Assembly: GCF_049331405.1 (NCBI RefSeq) | Contig: NZ_CP186274.1 | Span: forward strand, 9,238,001-9,302,000 | Direction of reading: 5' to 3' | DNA length: 64,000 bases | DNA from: PoT sp049331405 | GTDB taxonomy: Bacteria; Planctomycetota; Planctomycetia; Isosphaerales; Isosphaeraceae | Shown: positions 17,687 through 26,147 of the stretch, piece by piece | Position numbering within the stretch: position 1 is the stretch's first letter | Layout of the letters: every line of letters starts with the position of its first letter | The notes under the pieces: generated by a model | The model's input: only the letters and a program-made list of their open reading frames with translations | Told to the model about the DNA's origin: nothing | The model's database searches: none | Position numbers and translations under genes: made by a program

Positions 17687-17881
17687 GGGAATCAAACCTG
17701 GCGACGACGCGAGTAGACTGGCCGAATATCGATATAAATTGGCGGAATCCCCTAATGCGGTCAAGAGAATAGTCAAGTATCCTCCTCAGAGTCGTAGCTC
17801 GTCGTCCGTCGTGCAGAACGCCACGCCAATCCGTTCTCACGTCGGCTCCGGTCGCAGCACACTCGAACGGAAGGTACAGCA

Positions 17882-19066
17882 ATGAATGACAATATCAGCA
17901 TCCTCATATCAGGGGCAAGCATCGCCGGGCTCACCACCGCATATTGGCTCAATCGCCACGGCTTCAGGGTCACCGTGGTCGAGCGTGCAACGCACCTGCG
18001 GGCCGGCGGTCAGGCACTCGACGTGCGAGGCCCGGCCCTGGAGGTCGCGGAGCGCATGGGCATCCTCGGCTCGATTCGCGAGCGACGCACGAGATTGACG
18101 GGATTCTCGCAGGTGGACGCTTCCGGCAACGAGATATTCCGGAGCACGGAACGCACGCTCACGGGCGGACACTTCGACAGCCCCGACGTCGAAATCATGC
18201 GTGACGACCTCTGCCGCGTGCTCTTCGAGGCCGTGGGCGACCACGTGGAATATCTCTTCAACGATTCCATCGAGTCGCTTGCTCAGGACGATTCGGGGGT
18301 TGACGTCACGTTCAGCACGGCCGCACCTCGCCGCTTCGGCCTCGTCATCGGGGCCGACGGGCTGCACTCGCGTGTCAGGAGGCTTGCGTTCGGCCCCGAA
18401 GAACAGTTCATCCGCCGCCTCGGCAACTCGTACGTCGCGGTATTCGGGATGCCGAATTTCCTCGGCCTTGAACGATGGGAAGTGATGTATCAGAACGAGG
18501 AGGCGGGCGTCGGTGCCATGGTCATGGGCTTGCGAAGGGACGCTGACGCAAGAGCCTATGTCGGATTCGAGGCCTCCGAGCCGATTACCTACGACCACCG
18601 CGACACCGAGGCTCAGAAGCGATTGGTAACGGGCCGCGTCGCCGCGGGGGGATGGGTGCTCCCGCAGATTGTGGAACACATGCTGCGAGCCCGAGACTTC
18701 CACTTCGATTCGATTAGCCAAATCCGCATGAGCAGTTGGTCATGCGGACGGACCGTGTTGGTCGGCGATGCCGGCTACAGCGTCGCGTTGGCTACGGGCC
18801 AGGGCACGACCGTCGCGATGGTCGGAGCTTACGTCCTCGCCGGTGAACTCGCCTCGCACAAGGAAGACCCGGTCAGAGGTCTCGCCGCCTATGAGGAAGA
18901 GACCCGAGAGTATGTGCTTCGCAACCAGGACGCCGCACTGGAGTATCGTGCCGGGCAGGAGTCGACGACAGTTGGAGACCCTACCCAATCGGAAGAGGCC
19001 TGCCCCGCCGACGACCTTCCGGACTTCGGGCAGATGGTGCAGCCCCTCGCACTCAAATCTTACTGA
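17882..19066 (+). CDS. FAD-dependent monooxygenase (aromatic hydroxylase / TetX-like fold)
   Basis: 394 residues of the class A flavin monooxygenases. FAD-binding signature ISGASIAGLTTAYWL at the N-terminus (a serine in place of the first glycine of GxGxxG), the central GADGLHSRVRRLAF (DG motif), and the FAD-ribityl GD motif VLVGDAGYSVALATGQGTT. The fold oxidises phenols, polyketides or tetracyclines with NAD(P)H; the substrate here is unknown. GGAAGG precedes the ATG. The divergent AraC gene is the likely regulator. Together with the TetR-oxidoreductase pair it forms a compact redox/detoxification cassette between the two plasmid operons. Confidence 0.85.
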   Translation: MNDNISILISGASIAGLTTAYWLNRHGFRVTVVERATHLRAGGQALDVRGPALEVAERMGILGSIRERRTRLTGFSQVDASGNEIFRSTERTLTGGHFDSPDVEIMRDDLCRVLFEAVGDHVEYLFNDSIESLAQDDSGVDVTFSTAAPRRFGLVIGADGLHSRVRRLAFGPEEQFIRRLGNSYVAVFGMPNFLGLERWEVMYQNEEAGVGAMVMGLRRDADARAYVGFEASEPITYDHRDTEAQKRLVTGRVAAGGWVLPQIVEHMLRARDFHFDSISQIRMSSWSCGRTVLVGDAGYSVALATGQGTTVAMVGAYVLAGELASHKEDPVRGLAAYEEETREYVLRNQDAALEYRAGQESTTVGDPTQSEEACPADDLPDFGQMVQPLALKSY

Positions 19067-19344
19067 CAGGCCGGGCGGCCGAGGGCTGGAGCCGCCCAGG
19101 GCGACCAAGTATTGGCCGATCATCTCCGGCGTGACCGCCGGTAGCTCCACCCCTTACGCCTCAGGCCTGGAAGCGTTTGATCTCCCGCATGTAGGCTCTT
19201 TGCGTGTGCGGATTGTGGTGTTCGGCTTTTCCCGGCGGAGTCGTCACCGAAGAATTGAGCCGAGACGGAAGCGAACATCGCAGGCCGGTCCCCATTCTCC
19301 CGCCAGAACTCCGTGATCGGGCGGCAGCGGGGGGGGGTGGTCAG

Positions 19345-19996
19345 TCAGTCTGCGGCCGCTCGCATGCCTCCGATGACGGTCAGCGGCCCGCTAGCTGCGA
19401 GGGCCTCAAGGAGCGGGTTCATATCGAGCGGACCGAGGTGGTCGCCGTCGCCGCGCACTTCCTGACGCAACCCGAAGATCAGGTTGTGGAAGCGGACGAG
19501 ATGCGAACCGCCGGAATGGTAAAAATGCTGAGCCGAGGCCATGACCATCTGGTCATGGAGGGCGCCGGCACACACCGCGTCGAGATGGCGAAGGTTCTCC
19601 GCGAGCAGCCGGTCGGCCTCTTCGCGGCTTTGCGGCGGGACGGCGAGAGGCGGGCATCTCGAAGTAAACGGTGATATCCACCAGGCCGACATCGATCCCG
19701 ATCTGGCCGCCACCGTCGACGACCATGCGAAACGGCACCGTCGCGTGGCGAAGGCGTACCTCGCGCATGCGAGCCAAAGTCTGCGCCATCCACCCGTCCG
19801 GCGCCATGCCGCGGTCAATCCCGGGCTGGAGAATGACCGGCGGCACGCCGCTCCGCCATGGCCCTTCGCTCTCGATCTCATGCGCGATATAGCTTTCGAC
19901 ATGCTCCATGGGCACCACATCGATGCGATTGCTGACCTTGATCACCGGCCTGCCCCTGTTCGCCGCCCGGCGGGCGGCCCGATTCATGCTGCTCAC
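19345..19996 (-). pseudogene. Frameshifted hypothetical gene
   Basis: Two coherent minus-strand frames meet near 19636-19652. The first, from a GTG at 19996 (GGAGGAG about 6 bases upstream), reads MNRAARRAANRGRPVIKVSN and ends at GLVDITVYFEMP. The second continues PPQSREEADRLLAENLRHLD through QHFYHSGGSHLVRFHNLIFG to the end. Neither half alone looks like a complete protein. The break is a single-base indel in a GC-rich run, either decay or a sequencing error. No family is recognised. The intergenic region 19067-19344 holds nothing else visible. Confidence 0.6.
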
Positions 19997-20089
19997 GCGT
20001 GCTCCTCCCGTTTTATCCCGTTCTGCGCCACCATTAACCCATGTTCGTCTGGATAGATAGGAAATGATCATTGGGCATGTAATGCCATT

Positions 20090-20872
20090 TCACCGCGACT
20101 GTAAAGTCTTATCCTCGCCGCCATGGCTGCAGGCCTCGCGGGCCGCAGCCCGGCAGCCCTCCAGCCCGAGGAATCCCCAGCCGCTGTCGAAGGGCTCGGC
20201 CTGCTCCCCGCCGCAGGGGAGGTTCGCGATCCGCACGATTTCGTAACCGTATATCTCGCCGTTGCACCACCCGGTATAGGCGTCGCACGCCCGGCGGGCC
20301 CGCTTGCGCATGAAATGCCGGCGGGTCGATCCGCCGTAGCTGCGGGCGGATTCGAGCGCGGCGGCATCACGCCGGGCGCGGGCTACCGCCGTGAGCGGGT
20401 CGGGGGCTTTGACGAAGGCGTAATAGGTGTCCGCGCCGGAAAGGTTGGCGTAATCGGGATAGAGCAGCAGGACGGAGTAGGGCTGATTCTCCGACGGCTG
20501 ACTGCCGCTCATTGCCGAGGCGATGGCCGTACGGATGGATATCAATATGGCCGCCGTGGCTTCACTGTCGGCACCGTGGTCGAAGGCCCATTGCACCATT
20601 CCTTCGGAGAGAGTCAGGGCGTCGAGCAATGCAGGGGCGGCCTTGCGGAGCCTTTCCGGCTCGAAGTCGATCATGCAGGATTGCTCGTATTGCGCATCGT
20701 CGGCTACGTCGACCAGGGCAGAGAGCGTTTCGCCGTCGCAATCGGCGATGTCCTCGGCATCGCCGGTCAACTTGTCGCGGGCGATGTGGGCCGCGGCTTC
20801 GCAGGATTTCGCCTCGATCCCTTCGAAGGTGAGCCGCATCTCGCGGTAGAGATGCACGATGTATTGGATCAT
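20090..20872 (-). CDS. Plasmid-type protein, 'FEGIEA' family, extended form
   Basis: 260 residues. The N-terminal half (VHLYREMRLTFEGIEAKS, AEDIADCDGETLSALVD, DFEPERLRKAAPALLDA) and the YSVLLLYPDYAN / GADTYYAFVKAP block parallel the protein at 11909-12493. It then adds about 65 residues containing RRACDAYTGWCNGEIYGYEI and CGGEQAEPFDSGWGFLGLEG. The ATG at 20872 has AAAGGAATCA upstream, the same leader as paralog 235-615. It is the last gene of the second small-gene operon, 57 bases after ParB. Function is unknown. Confidence 0.75.
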   Translation of the reverse strand: MIQYIVHLYREMRLTFEGIEAKSCEAAAHIARDKLTGDAEDIADCDGETLSALVDVADDAQYEQSCMIDFEPERLRKAAPALLDALTLSEGMVQWAFDHGADSEATAAILISIRTAIASAMSGSQPSENQPYSVLLLYPDYANLSGADTYYAFVKAPDPLTAVARARRDAAALESARSYGGSTRRHFMRKRARRACDAYTGWCNGEIYGYEIVRIANLPCGGEQAEPFDSGWGFLGLEGCRAAAREACSHGGEDKTLQSR

Positions 20873-20929
20873 GATGTGATTCCTTTCTTTCAAAGTGTGG
20901 GCGGGCAGCGCCGCCCGCCCGGGTTGAGC

Positions 20930-22810
20930 CTATGCGGCGTTGTTAAGGACGGCCGCCGCTTCGGAGGCGAGGGGAGGGGGCGTTCTTCCGAACGCCATGC
21001 CGTCGGGCAGCCACCTTGTCAGCGCTTCACGCTGCGATTGCGTGCAGGGGACCGAACCGGGCGCGGTGAATGCCCGCTCCAGGGCGCCGGCTAGCTCTGA
21101 CTTCTTGTCGCGGCTGCGCGATTGTGCCCAGGGCTCGCCCAGGAGCTCCCGGCCGATGGCGAGCAGGCGGTCACGGCTCACGCGACCCAGGTAATTGTCT
21201 CGCGTAGGCCGCCAGTAATCGGCCATGTCCGCATCGGTCAGCGAGAGGGCCATCTCCCAGGCGGTATCCTCGTGGCCCGTGGCAAGCTGCGGCTTCAGGC
21301 ACGAAGCCACGCACCAGGCCAGCAGGTCGAGCTTCTGTGCGTCCGGCAGGGCGATGAATGCCCGGAACTGCTCGCCCTCCGTCTCGGGCCTGAGCCAGGA
21401 CAGCGGCAGGCTTTGCTGGGTGGCCTCGAAGGCCGCCTCGGCGCCCGTAGGCTCCTTGACCGCCGGCCGCTGCCGGCCGGGCCGCACGTCGAGGGGCCCC
21501 GTGTAGCTATGGCCGAGGACCGATCGCGCCACGGTGAAGATCAGCAGGTCGAGGGCGACGAGCCGGTGGCGGGCAAGCTCCAGCTGCGCCGCCTGCTGGC
21601 GGCAAGCCTCGAGATCGCGGCGAAGCGGATCGGGCATCGCGCCTTTGGGCCTCGCCGAACGTCGCTCCCCCGGCAGGATCAGCCGGGCATCTTCGCTGCG
21701 CACCAGCCCTTTCTCGATGGCGATCGCCCCGCCTCTGTCGATCGAGACGTAGCAGCCGGCATGCGGCATCTGGCGGGGATCGTAGGCCACGAAAGATGCG
21801 ATCTGCTCGTCGATCTCATCCGATTGCTCGACGAGCCGGTCGTAGCTCTCCGACAATTCCTCGGACTCCGTGTCCTCCATGACCTCTTCGAGCGATTCCA
21901 TCTCGGCCTCGATCTGTGACCGGCGTGCGAGCACCTCCTGCGGGACGTCCACCTGTTGCGGATGGATGCGGCGGCAGTTGGAGATGACGCCCCAGTCGCG
22001 GTCGGGGCTGACTTCGACCCATCCCCAGCCCTCGGCTTCGAGCTGCAGGCGGACGCCCTCGAGCTTGTCGTCGGCCAGGCGGTTCAGCAACCCAGGGTCC
22101 TCGAGATAGACGCCGTCGCCGAAGAGATCGCCACGGGACTGGCCGCCCGCCGCATGGTATGCATCCAGCCCGACGAAGCGGGCCAGCTTGCTTGACGCCT
22201 CGGCCATCTCGCCGGTGAGCGCCGCCCGGATGTCGTCGGCGTCGGCGGCCTGCCACGGCCGGAGGCTCGCATAGACCTCCCGTTGCTTGCCGTGATCGTC
22301 GGTGATGGTAAACGCCATCAGGGCATCGAGGGTAAGTGCTCCCTCCCGGTATGCGGCAAGCAGCTCGGGCGCGAGCCTGCCGAGCTTTAGCCGCTGCTCG
22401 ACATGCCGCCGGCCGACGCCGAAGCGTTCGGCCACCTCGGCGACGGTGCGGCCATCCGCGATCAGGCGGGCGAACGCCTCAAACTCATCGGCCGGGTGCA
22501 TGGCCTGCCGCACCGTGTTCTCGGCAAGGCTCAGCTCGGGGGCGTGGTCATCGTCGGCGATTCGGCAGGGCACGGTATGGTCGCCGCGCAGCGCCCCCTC
22601 GGCCTGCAGCTCGCACAGCGCCGTCAGGCGGCGTCCACCGGCGATGACGCGGTAGCGTCCGCCTCCGGCCTTGGTCACGACCAGGTTCTGCATCAGGCCG
22701 TGGGCGAAGATGGACGCTTTCAAATCCTCGGCGGCTTTCGCCGTCGTGGTGCGCCTCGCATTCTGCGGCGAGTGATCCAGCATCTTGACATCAATCATCG
22801 TATATTCCAT
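20930..22810 (-). CDS. ParB/Spo0J-family plasmid partition-type protein
   Basis: 626 residues. The ParB N-terminal nuclease-like fold is clear (SPQNARRTTTAKAAEDLKAS, YRVIAGGRRLTAL, ELSLAENTVRQAMHPADEFE), followed by the helix-turn-helix (VAEVAERFGVGRRHVEQRL). A long C-terminal extension with acidic coiled segments (ESLEEVMEDTESEELSE) makes it about twice the size of classic ParB. Such large ParB-like proteins are typical of plasmids. No ParA ATPase is adjacent, so it may act in regulation or with a distant partner. GGAGGTT lies 6 bases before the ATG at 22810. It replaces the 62-residue gene of operon copy 1. Confidence 0.85.
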   Translation of the reverse strand: MEYTMIDVKMLDHSPQNARRTTTAKAAEDLKASIFAHGLMQNLVVTKAGGGRYRVIAGGRRLTALCELQAEGALRGDHTVPCRIADDDHAPELSLAENTVRQAMHPADEFEAFARLIADGRTVAEVAERFGVGRRHVEQRLKLGRLAPELLAAYREGALTLDALMAFTITDDHGKQREVYASLRPWQAADADDIRAALTGEMAEASSKLARFVGLDAYHAAGGQSRGDLFGDGVYLEDPGLLNRLADDKLEGVRLQLEAEGWGWVEVSPDRDWGVISNCRRIHPQQVDVPQEVLARRSQIEAEMESLEEVMEDTESEELSESYDRLVEQSDEIDEQIASFVAYDPRQMPHAGCYVSIDRGGAIAIEKGLVRSEDARLILPGERRSARPKGAMPDPLRRDLEACRQQAAQLELARHRLVALDLLIFTVARSVLGHSYTGPLDVRPGRQRPAVKEPTGAEAAFEATQQSLPLSWLRPETEGEQFRAFIALPDAQKLDLLAWCVASCLKPQLATGHEDTAWEMALSLTDADMADYWRPTRDNYLGRVSRDRLLAIGRELLGEPWAQSRSRDKKSELAGALERAFTAPGSVPCTQSQREALTRWLPDGMAFGRTPPPLASEAAAVLNNAA

Positions 22811-22871
22811 AAATAACCTCCATTATGTTAAGGTGAAAATGCCGGGGCGGGCGGCAGCCCGCCCCGTTTGC

Positions 22872-23162
22872 TCAGTAATCCTCCGGCATCAGCACGGTGG
22901 TGACCGAGCGGTCGGCTTCGGTGATGATCCAAAACCGCGTTCCGCCCGAGCGATAGACCGACAACAGCCGGAATCCTTCTCTCAGGGACAATTCGTTTTC
23001 CTCGCGATCTTCCGGGCAGACTTCGCCCCAGTCGCCCCGGACGTGGCGGCTCAAGCCCTGGACGATATCCAACGGGTCGAGCTGGGACTGCGCGTTGGCG
23101 GTGATGACGAGATGGCCGAGGGAAAATTTGGCGTGCGATAAGGCGATAATCAACGATTTCAT
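22872..23162 (-). CDS. Hypothetical plasmid protein, 'FWIITE-DRSVTTVL' family, copy 2
   Basis: 96 residues, starting MKSLIIALSHAKFSLGH. Paralog of 12742-13032: shared blocks LVITANA, LDPLDIVQGLSRHVRGDWGE, LLSVYRSG and FWIITEADRSVTTVL. The first 15 residues have diverged while the rest is well conserved. It lies between ParB and the KIRFG-family gene, the same relative order as in copy 1. Function is unknown. Confidence 0.7.
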   Translation of the reverse strand: MKSLIIALSHAKFSLGHLVITANAQSQLDPLDIVQGLSRHVRGDWGEVCPEDREENELSLREGFRLLSVYRSGGTRFWIITEADRSVTTVLMPEDY

Positions 23163-23226
23163 AAACAAGGCTTTCTACAGACGGTTGATCCAAAGGACCG
23201 GGCGGGCCGAAGCCCGCCCGGTCGAT

Positions 23227-23499
23227 TCATTCGGCCTCGGCGTTGGCTTCCTCGCGTGCCTTGCGTGCCTTAGCGTCGGCCTGCATCTGCTTGCCGATCC
23301 AGCTATGGGCTTGGTCGAGCAGCTTGGCCATCGGCAGCAAATCGTCGAATCCGAGGCTGTCAGTCTCCTTCCAGGTTTCGTCGCCCTTCTTGTACGAGCG
23401 GCTTGGACTGACCGAGTACCAGACGCCTTTTTCGGAGCTGTTGCGCCAGATCGTGACCGAGAGGTTGCCGAAGCGGATTTTATGTGCCGGTGATGACAT
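23227..23499 (-). CDS. Hypothetical plasmid protein, 'KIRFGNLSVTIW' family, copy 2
   Basis: 90 residues, first gene of operon copy 2. SSPAHKIRFGNLSVTIWRNS, EKGVWYSVSPSRSYKKGDE and LLDQAHSWIGKQMQADAKA match copy 1 almost throughout. The ATG at 23499 was chosen by alignment to copy 1; a longer frame to 23535 is not conserved. The conserved structured leader (23522-23730) is directly upstream. Confidence 0.75.
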   Translation of the reverse strand: MSSPAHKIRFGNLSVTIWRNSSEKGVWYSVSPSRSYKKGDETWKETDSLGFDDLLPMAKLLDQAHSWIGKQMQADAKARKAREEANAEAE

Positions 23500-23521
23500 G
23501 GTGATGTTCCTTTCCTTGGTT

Positions 23522-23730
23522 TCCGGCCCGACCATCGGGCCTTACGGGAGCGATCCATCAGCCGCAAAGACGGGCTTCAGCCCATCGGCGGCATCGTGCC
23601 GCCGGTGCGCGCCGCAACCGTAAAAACGGAAGGTTCACACCTCGGGCAAACAGCGTTTGTGAAAGCCGTTTTTCCGGTTGCGGCGGGCGGATGCGGCTGT
23701 AGGTTCGCGGGAGTCAGGCCGTGGGCGGGG
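23522..23730 (-). promoter_or_regulatory. Structured operon leader, copy 2
   Basis: Counterpart of 13390-13596. Hairpins: GGCCCGA-cca-TCGGGCC (23525-23541), GGGCT/AGCCC (23572-23583), CGGCGGCA/TGCCGCCG (23586-23604) and the long stem 23614-23629 / 23666-23681, which has one mismatch where copy 1 is perfect. The segment from the long stem to 23730 is almost base-for-base the same as copy 1, although it is non-coding. Confidence 0.7.
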
Positions 23731-23972
23731 TGGATTGGTGGAGAGGAATCTCCGGCCTCAATGGGCACGGAGGCGATCGGCCCGGATGGGACTGGAAGCA
23801 CGCGGCAAGCGGGAAGTCGCCACGTCATGCTTCCTGGCTGCCGCAATTGTGAAGAAGGAAGGCGGTGGGGAACCAGCGAATAGTTCGGGCCGAATGTCGA
23901 ATCGGCGGGCTCCGTGCGACACGCCTGCCTGATGTTGCGCAGGCTGAAGCAGGCTCCGACAAGGTGGGTTAC

Positions 23973-24876
23973 AAGCTCTGACAAAACCCCCTTGGCATAG
24001 GTTTTGCGCCATAGGCCGATAGCCCTTCACCGTGAGGACTATTGCTGTGGCCACCGCACATATGCCGGACGAATTCTTCGGCGCCGTCGCCCACCACTTG
24101 CCACCGGAACAGCCCGTCGGCCCCAAGGGCGGCCGACCCCGGGTCGGCCACCGAACCGTCCTCCAGGTGATGTGGTTCGTCCTGACCGCCGGCACCCGAT
24201 GGGAGGACGTCCCCGAGGAACTGGGCTGCTCCGGCAGTACCGCCCATCGGCGGCTCCGAGCCTGGGAGGAGGCGGGCATCTGGGATCGGCTCCACGCCGA
24301 CCTGCTCCGCCTCCTGAGGGAGGCCGGCGATCTGGAGTTGGACACGGTCATAGTGGACGGTGTGACGGTCCGGGTGTTCGGCGGCGGCGAGGCCACCAGC
24401 CCGAGCCCGGTGGACCGCGGCAGGAAGGGGACGAAGCACACGCTGATGGTCTACCCGTCTGGCGTGCCGCTGGCGATCCGCACGGCGAGGGCGAACGCCA
24501 GCGACCGCCACAGATCCTCCCGGTGGTGCTCAAGTTCCCGGAGGTCGGCGGCAATCTGGGACGTCACAAGCAGATGCCGGACGAGTTGTACGCTGACTGA
24601 GGCTACGACAGCGAGGATGCGAGGACGTTGCTGCCTTGGCTGGGGATTGAGCCGCACATCGCCAAGCGGGGTATGCTACACGGCAGCGGGCTTAATAAAG
24701 TGCGCCGGATGGTGAAACGGACGATCGGCCGGCTCAAGGGCCCGCGGCGGATGCGGGTGCGTTACGAGCGTTTAACGATCGTCCAGAATGCATGGACGAC
24801 TCTGGCGGTCAGCGTCATCTGCTACCGCATTCTGCATCATGACACTATGTAAAAAACCATGGTTTTGTTAGGGCTT
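23973..24876 (+). mobile_element. IS5-family insertion sequence, decayed
   Basis: Bounded by 16-bp imperfect inverted repeats AAGCTCTGACAAAACC (23973-23988) and the complement of AAGCCCTAACAAAACC (24861-24876), about 0.9 kb. The single transposase gene inside is broken. The right terminus overlaps the end of the gene at 24868-25818, supplying its last codons and stop. A clear target duplication was not found. Confidence 0.7.
24032..24852 (+). pseudogene. IS5-family transposase, frameshifted and with a premature stop
   Basis: The first part reads MPDEFFGAVAHHLPPEQPVG, TRWEDVPEELGCSGSTAHRR and LELDTVIVDGVTVRVFG in one frame. At about 24510 a C is missing (CCACAG where CCACCAG is expected for DRHQILP) and the rest continues in another frame: LPVVLKFPEVGGNLGRHKQM, PDELYAD, stop (TGA at 24598-24600, where CGA for Arg would give DRGYDSED), then LPWLGIEPHIAKRGM, RRMVKRTIGRLKGPRRMRVR and YERLTIVQNAW. 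Two lesions make it inactive. Confidence 0.8.
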
Positions 24877-25818
24877 CTTGGGTTTTGGTCCAAATCCTTT
24901 GCCCTTAAAGTTCTGAGAATCTCGTCGCTGATAATCTTTCAGCCTAAACATCAAATCTGACAACTGTTGAGATGTATCCGAGTCGTCCATGGATAACAGA
25001 TTCACAGATGTATCATCCAGTGACTCATCGTCGGTAATTACTACAATACCGTCTTCACGCACATAGAATTGCAAGCCAAAATGGCCTAAAACGAATCGAA
25101 GATAGGTACAGACCTCAACTTCAATTAGTCCTGATTGCAGTGGAAATTGGAGTGATTTCTTATCCTCTTTAAACCCAGACTCCTCTACCATAAAGAGAAG
25201 TCCACGCCGATTACTTCCAATATTCGCTACTGTGTCTCGAATAAGGGTAAGGAAGTTTGAGAGCGAGACTTCTTTTGGAAAGTCAAGTGTGATTTTCTCG
25301 CGAAGTAGTAGCCAGGTTTTTGCCTCCTCGAGAGTAACGGCTTTCGGAGATGAGCAGTCACTGCATCCAGAACTAATTATTACAATATTATCGCGCACGG
25401 TACAATAAAGAGACATCTGCCCAAAGAGAAGTTCCATATAAGAATAGACGCTCAATGGTTCGCTGCCAACGAATGGACTGCGGATCGGAGACGTCAAAGA
25501 TATTTCCAGTGCGGAAAGGCTCGAGTTTTCTATAATTAAATTGATAGCATGTCCTTTAGTGTTTTCTTTGAGGCCTTTTTTGATTGTATTGAGAATCTCT
25601 TCAAGTGGAGTCTTGTCGGGCAAAGGTTTAATCTGAGTTTCCTGTAGTACAATCCATGTTGTTGCCGACCTAAGCGAAAGTGGCAGATACTGCCGCCAAG
25701 ATGAAGATTGGGCCTTTGCGCTAAGAGTGGGGTTCTCTTTATCTTGAGCATTGCTTGGAGTGCATTGCAAGAAAATGAGGATCACAGCAAAATGTGTAAA
25801 GAAAAGCAGTTTTTGCAT
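24868..25818 (-). CDS. Exported protein with two secretin/STN-like domains, 3' end replaced by IS
   Basis: 316 residues, visibly AT-rich against GC-rich surroundings. A signal peptide (LLFFTHFAVILIFLQCTPSN, then AQ) precedes two related modules: PLEEILNTIKKGLKENTKGH ... PLSVYSYMELLFGQMSLYCT with VRDNIVIISS, and SLSNFLTLIRDTVANIGSNR ... FVLGHFGLQFYVREDGIVVITD. This pattern, a helix pair followed by LxYxVxDGxxxI, is that of the STN/secretin N-domains found in many planctomycete exported proteins. The final Lys-Pro-stop lies inside the terminal repeat of the IS5-family element, so the original C-terminus is lost. Composition suggests acquisition from a lower-GC source. Confidence 0.65.
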   Translation of the reverse strand: MQKLLFFTHFAVILIFLQCTPSNAQDKENPTLSAKAQSSSWRQYLPLSLRSATTWIVLQETQIKPLPDKTPLEEILNTIKKGLKENTKGHAINLIIENSSLSALEISLTSPIRSPFVGSEPLSVYSYMELLFGQMSLYCTVRDNIVIISSGCSDCSSPKAVTLEEAKTWLLLREKITLDFPKEVSLSNFLTLIRDTVANIGSNRRGLLFMVEESGFKEDKKSLQFPLQSGLIEVEVCTYLRFVLGHFGLQFYVREDGIVVITDDESLDDTSVNLLSMDDSDTSQQLSDLMFRLKDYQRRDSQNFKGKGFGPKPKKP

Positions 25819-26147
25819 GCGATAATTCCTATTGCTTGAAAACCTGAATTATGACGAAAACCGCGTACACTTTTTAAAAAAATCATTTTTTTAAATTATA
25901 TGTTTCCTCCCTGTCTTGTTTCGTCGCGAAGCTCGAACCTTTTTGGAAACACGAGCAGAAAATCTGTAATGCCTGCGTTCCGAGAACTAGCGTCTTCAGC
26001 AACACATGAATTGAGCCTGTAATCTTTTTCTCAATCTGACAACTGATAGAATATCCCTTCAATGTCCAAAAGAGCGTACCAACACCGAAACAATTTCTCA
26101 AATTTGTGGCATTGCCTTCCATAAAGGACGAACTCGCTTTAACCCTG
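25819..26147. other. AT-rich intergenic remnant
   Basis: AT-rich DNA between the STN-like gene and the IS630 element. A minus-strand frame from about 26125 to 25883 (GNATNLRNCFGVGTLFWTLK ...) has some protein character but no start, no recognised family and is cut by the IS630 insertion. It may be the remainder of an interrupted gene. Confidence 0.35.

Noticed and set aside
24868..25818. The STN-like gene as an immunity partner for RHS copy 1
   Set aside because: It has a signal peptide and STN-like modules, is separated from the RHS gene by a whole IS630 element, and resembles planctomycete exported proteins, not immunity families.
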